Origin: Xylanibacter ruminicola Ga6B6
Lineage (GTDB): Bacteria; Bacteroidota; Bacteroidia; Bacteroidales; Bacteroidaceae
DNA length: 64,000 nt
NCBI RefSeq assembly: GCF_000687715.1
Contig: NZ_JHXD01000016.1
Location: forward strand, 1 to 64,000
Reading direction: 5' to 3'
Both the position numbers and the translations under genes were made by a program. A model generated the notes under the pieces. That model saw nothing but the letters and a program-made list of their open reading frames with translations, had not been told where the DNA came from and did not search any database. Of the stretch, positions 63,041-64,000 are shown piece by piece; position 1 is the first letter of the stretch, and the number at the start of each line of letters is the position of its first letter.

Positions 63041-64000
63041 TTTAATTCTTTACTGATGACCTTATCAAATCCATACAGATCGGGCCAGTAATCGATGGCA
63101 CCTGTTTTAGGATTCGGGAAGGTGGTATAATATAATATGTATAAAGGCACGTGCGGTTTTACGGCATGATATGATATCAAGCGATATGGATGCGGCGCAT
63201 CGGCATGCTTGTGCAGCCACTCACGACCACGATCGGTTATCGGCGGAATATCCATGGAGATACGAAGACTCTCACGTGTCCATTCATCTACATCAGACAA
63301 CAGGAAGCAAGCCAGTTCAAAAGGCTTCTGCACACGGACACAACCATGCGACAGAGTGCGACGATCGCGCTGGAAAGCACTGCGGTTATTGGTATCGTGC
63401 AAATAAATCGAGAAATCATTGGGGAAACGGAATACGATGCGCCCCAGAGAGTTACCCACACCACCCTTCTGACTGACGCGCAGTTTACCAGAAAGCAAAG
63501 CATTAGCCCCCACACTGGAAACATTCAGCGTATCACCCGATTCCTTATCGATAATAGAATAACGGTTGCGGGCAAAGTAAGCCGAATCGCCTGCATGATG
63601 CACCACTTCGGTCTTTACGATATTCTGTGGAATCACCCACTCAGGGTTTACTTGCATGTAGCTGATAGCACTATGCAGCAACGGTGTTTTAGTAGGCACA
63701 GCGCCACAACAGATACGCATATCGAGCACACTATCTGTACCTATCGCCCACAAGTGCTGAGCTGGGATATTCACCAATATCTGACGTTTGATATCCTTGG
63801 GGTGCTCTATCTTCCAGCGACAACGCTCCATGTTCACTGCTAACTGATGACGTTTATCAGCATCGGTCGTTCGATCCATTTCACGCAGCAGTGCCTTATA
63901 AATATAGGTATCAGGCGCAGAAGAAACGAGGAAATCCAAACGATCGCTTTCTGTCATCTTCTTAGCCGCTACACTTGTATCAGGCAAAGCCGGATCATAA
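63010..64000 (-). CDS. L,D-transpeptidase (YkuD domain), partial at the window end
   Basis: Makes peptidoglycan crosslinks using a Cys nucleophile. The YkuD motif SHGCVRVQKP with the catalytic Cys is present, preceded by LVNIPAQHLWAI, PTKTPLLHSAISYMQVNPEWVIP and FPNDFSIYLHDT, as in the long YcbB/LdtD type. The frame is still open at base 64000 (the residues before the TTG at 63987 read YDPAL), so the true start lies outside. Its 3' end overlaps the sigma gene by 31 bp. Confidence 0.9.
   Translation of the reverse strand, partial: YDPALPDTSVAAKKMTESDRLDFLVSSAPDTYIYKALLREMDRTTDADKRHQLAVNMERCRWKIEHPKDIKRQILVNIPAQHLWAIGTDSVLDMRICCGAVPTKTPLLHSAISYMQVNPEWVIPQNIVKTEVVHHAGDSAYFARNRYSIIDKESGDTLNVSSVGANALLSGKLRVSQKGGVGNSLGRIVFRFPNDFSIYLHDTNNRSAFQRDRRTLSHGCVRVQKPFELACFLLSDVDEWTRESLRISMDIPPITDRGREWLHKHADAPHPYRLISYHAVKPHVPLYILYYTTFPNPKTGAIDYWPDLYGFDKVISKELKWISEGSSSR

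Noticed and set aside
1..64000. tRNA or rRNA genes
   Set aside because: I saw no cloverleaf with CCA-type end or rRNA-like conserved sequence in the intergenic regions.

Overview
The window reads as chromosomal DNA of an anaerobic Bacteroidota, most likely Prevotellaceae (Prevotella/Segatella type). Direct signs are many TAnnTTTG -7 boxes, often with TTTG or TTG about 20 bp upstream (the Bacteroidota promoter), few Shine-Dalgarno sequences, the bamD / omega-like RNA polymerase subunit / DUF4293 cluster, a Bacteroidota-type porin, anaerobic ribonucleotide reductase plus rubrerythrin, and BT4734-like primase genes. Genus and species cannot be fixed from the sequence alone.

Layout. 1-4650: an accessory stretch with the start of an IS transposase at the window edge, two unrecognised genes, and a BT4734-like primase/DUF3987 gene preceded by a repeat-rich spacer. 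4652-30870: mostly core genes (bamD cluster, uvrB, a porin, menA, an HD hydrolase, a pseudouridine synthase, uxaC, ansA, nrdDG, rubrerythrin, a WecB-like protein, ribE with a long structured leader, a HAD phosphatase, malQ, mltG, glnS, a TPR protein, DedA). 30949-34275: manC-gmd-fcl, which makes GDP-L-fucose. 34310-35800: xylB. 35986-52736: an exopolysaccharide locus. It opens with a single-domain response regulator, then an initiating sugar transferase, a short TolC-like protein, a GumC/Wzc-like co-polymerase, a Wzy-like polymerase, several glycosyltransferases, a Wzx flippase, two acyltransferases and an SGNH hydrolase. 52841-56966: two tandem LruC/DUF4842-type lipoproteins. 57094-60134: a primase-like VapE helicase gene and a DUF6078-type gene, divergent around a 449-bp spacer packed with ATGACAT repeats and dyads. 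60193-64000: a UbiA-family prenyltransferase, nth, and an operon joining an L,D-transpeptidase (cut by the window end), an ECF sigma factor, a likely anti-sigma protein and a small periplasmic protein.

How the parts fit. The GDP-fucose genes and the exopolysaccharide locus probably work together, giving a fucosylated, acylated polymer built by a Wzx/Wzy-type route, but no Wza-type export gene is visible. nrdDG and rubrerythrin share an intergenic region with matching dyads and could share a regulator. The most interesting material is non-coding: the repeat array between the VapE-type gene and the DUF6078 gene, the smaller repeat region before the other primase gene, the enclosed RNA fold before ribE, and the paired dyads between nrdD and rubrerythrin. 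All functions are inferred by reading; no database search was run.
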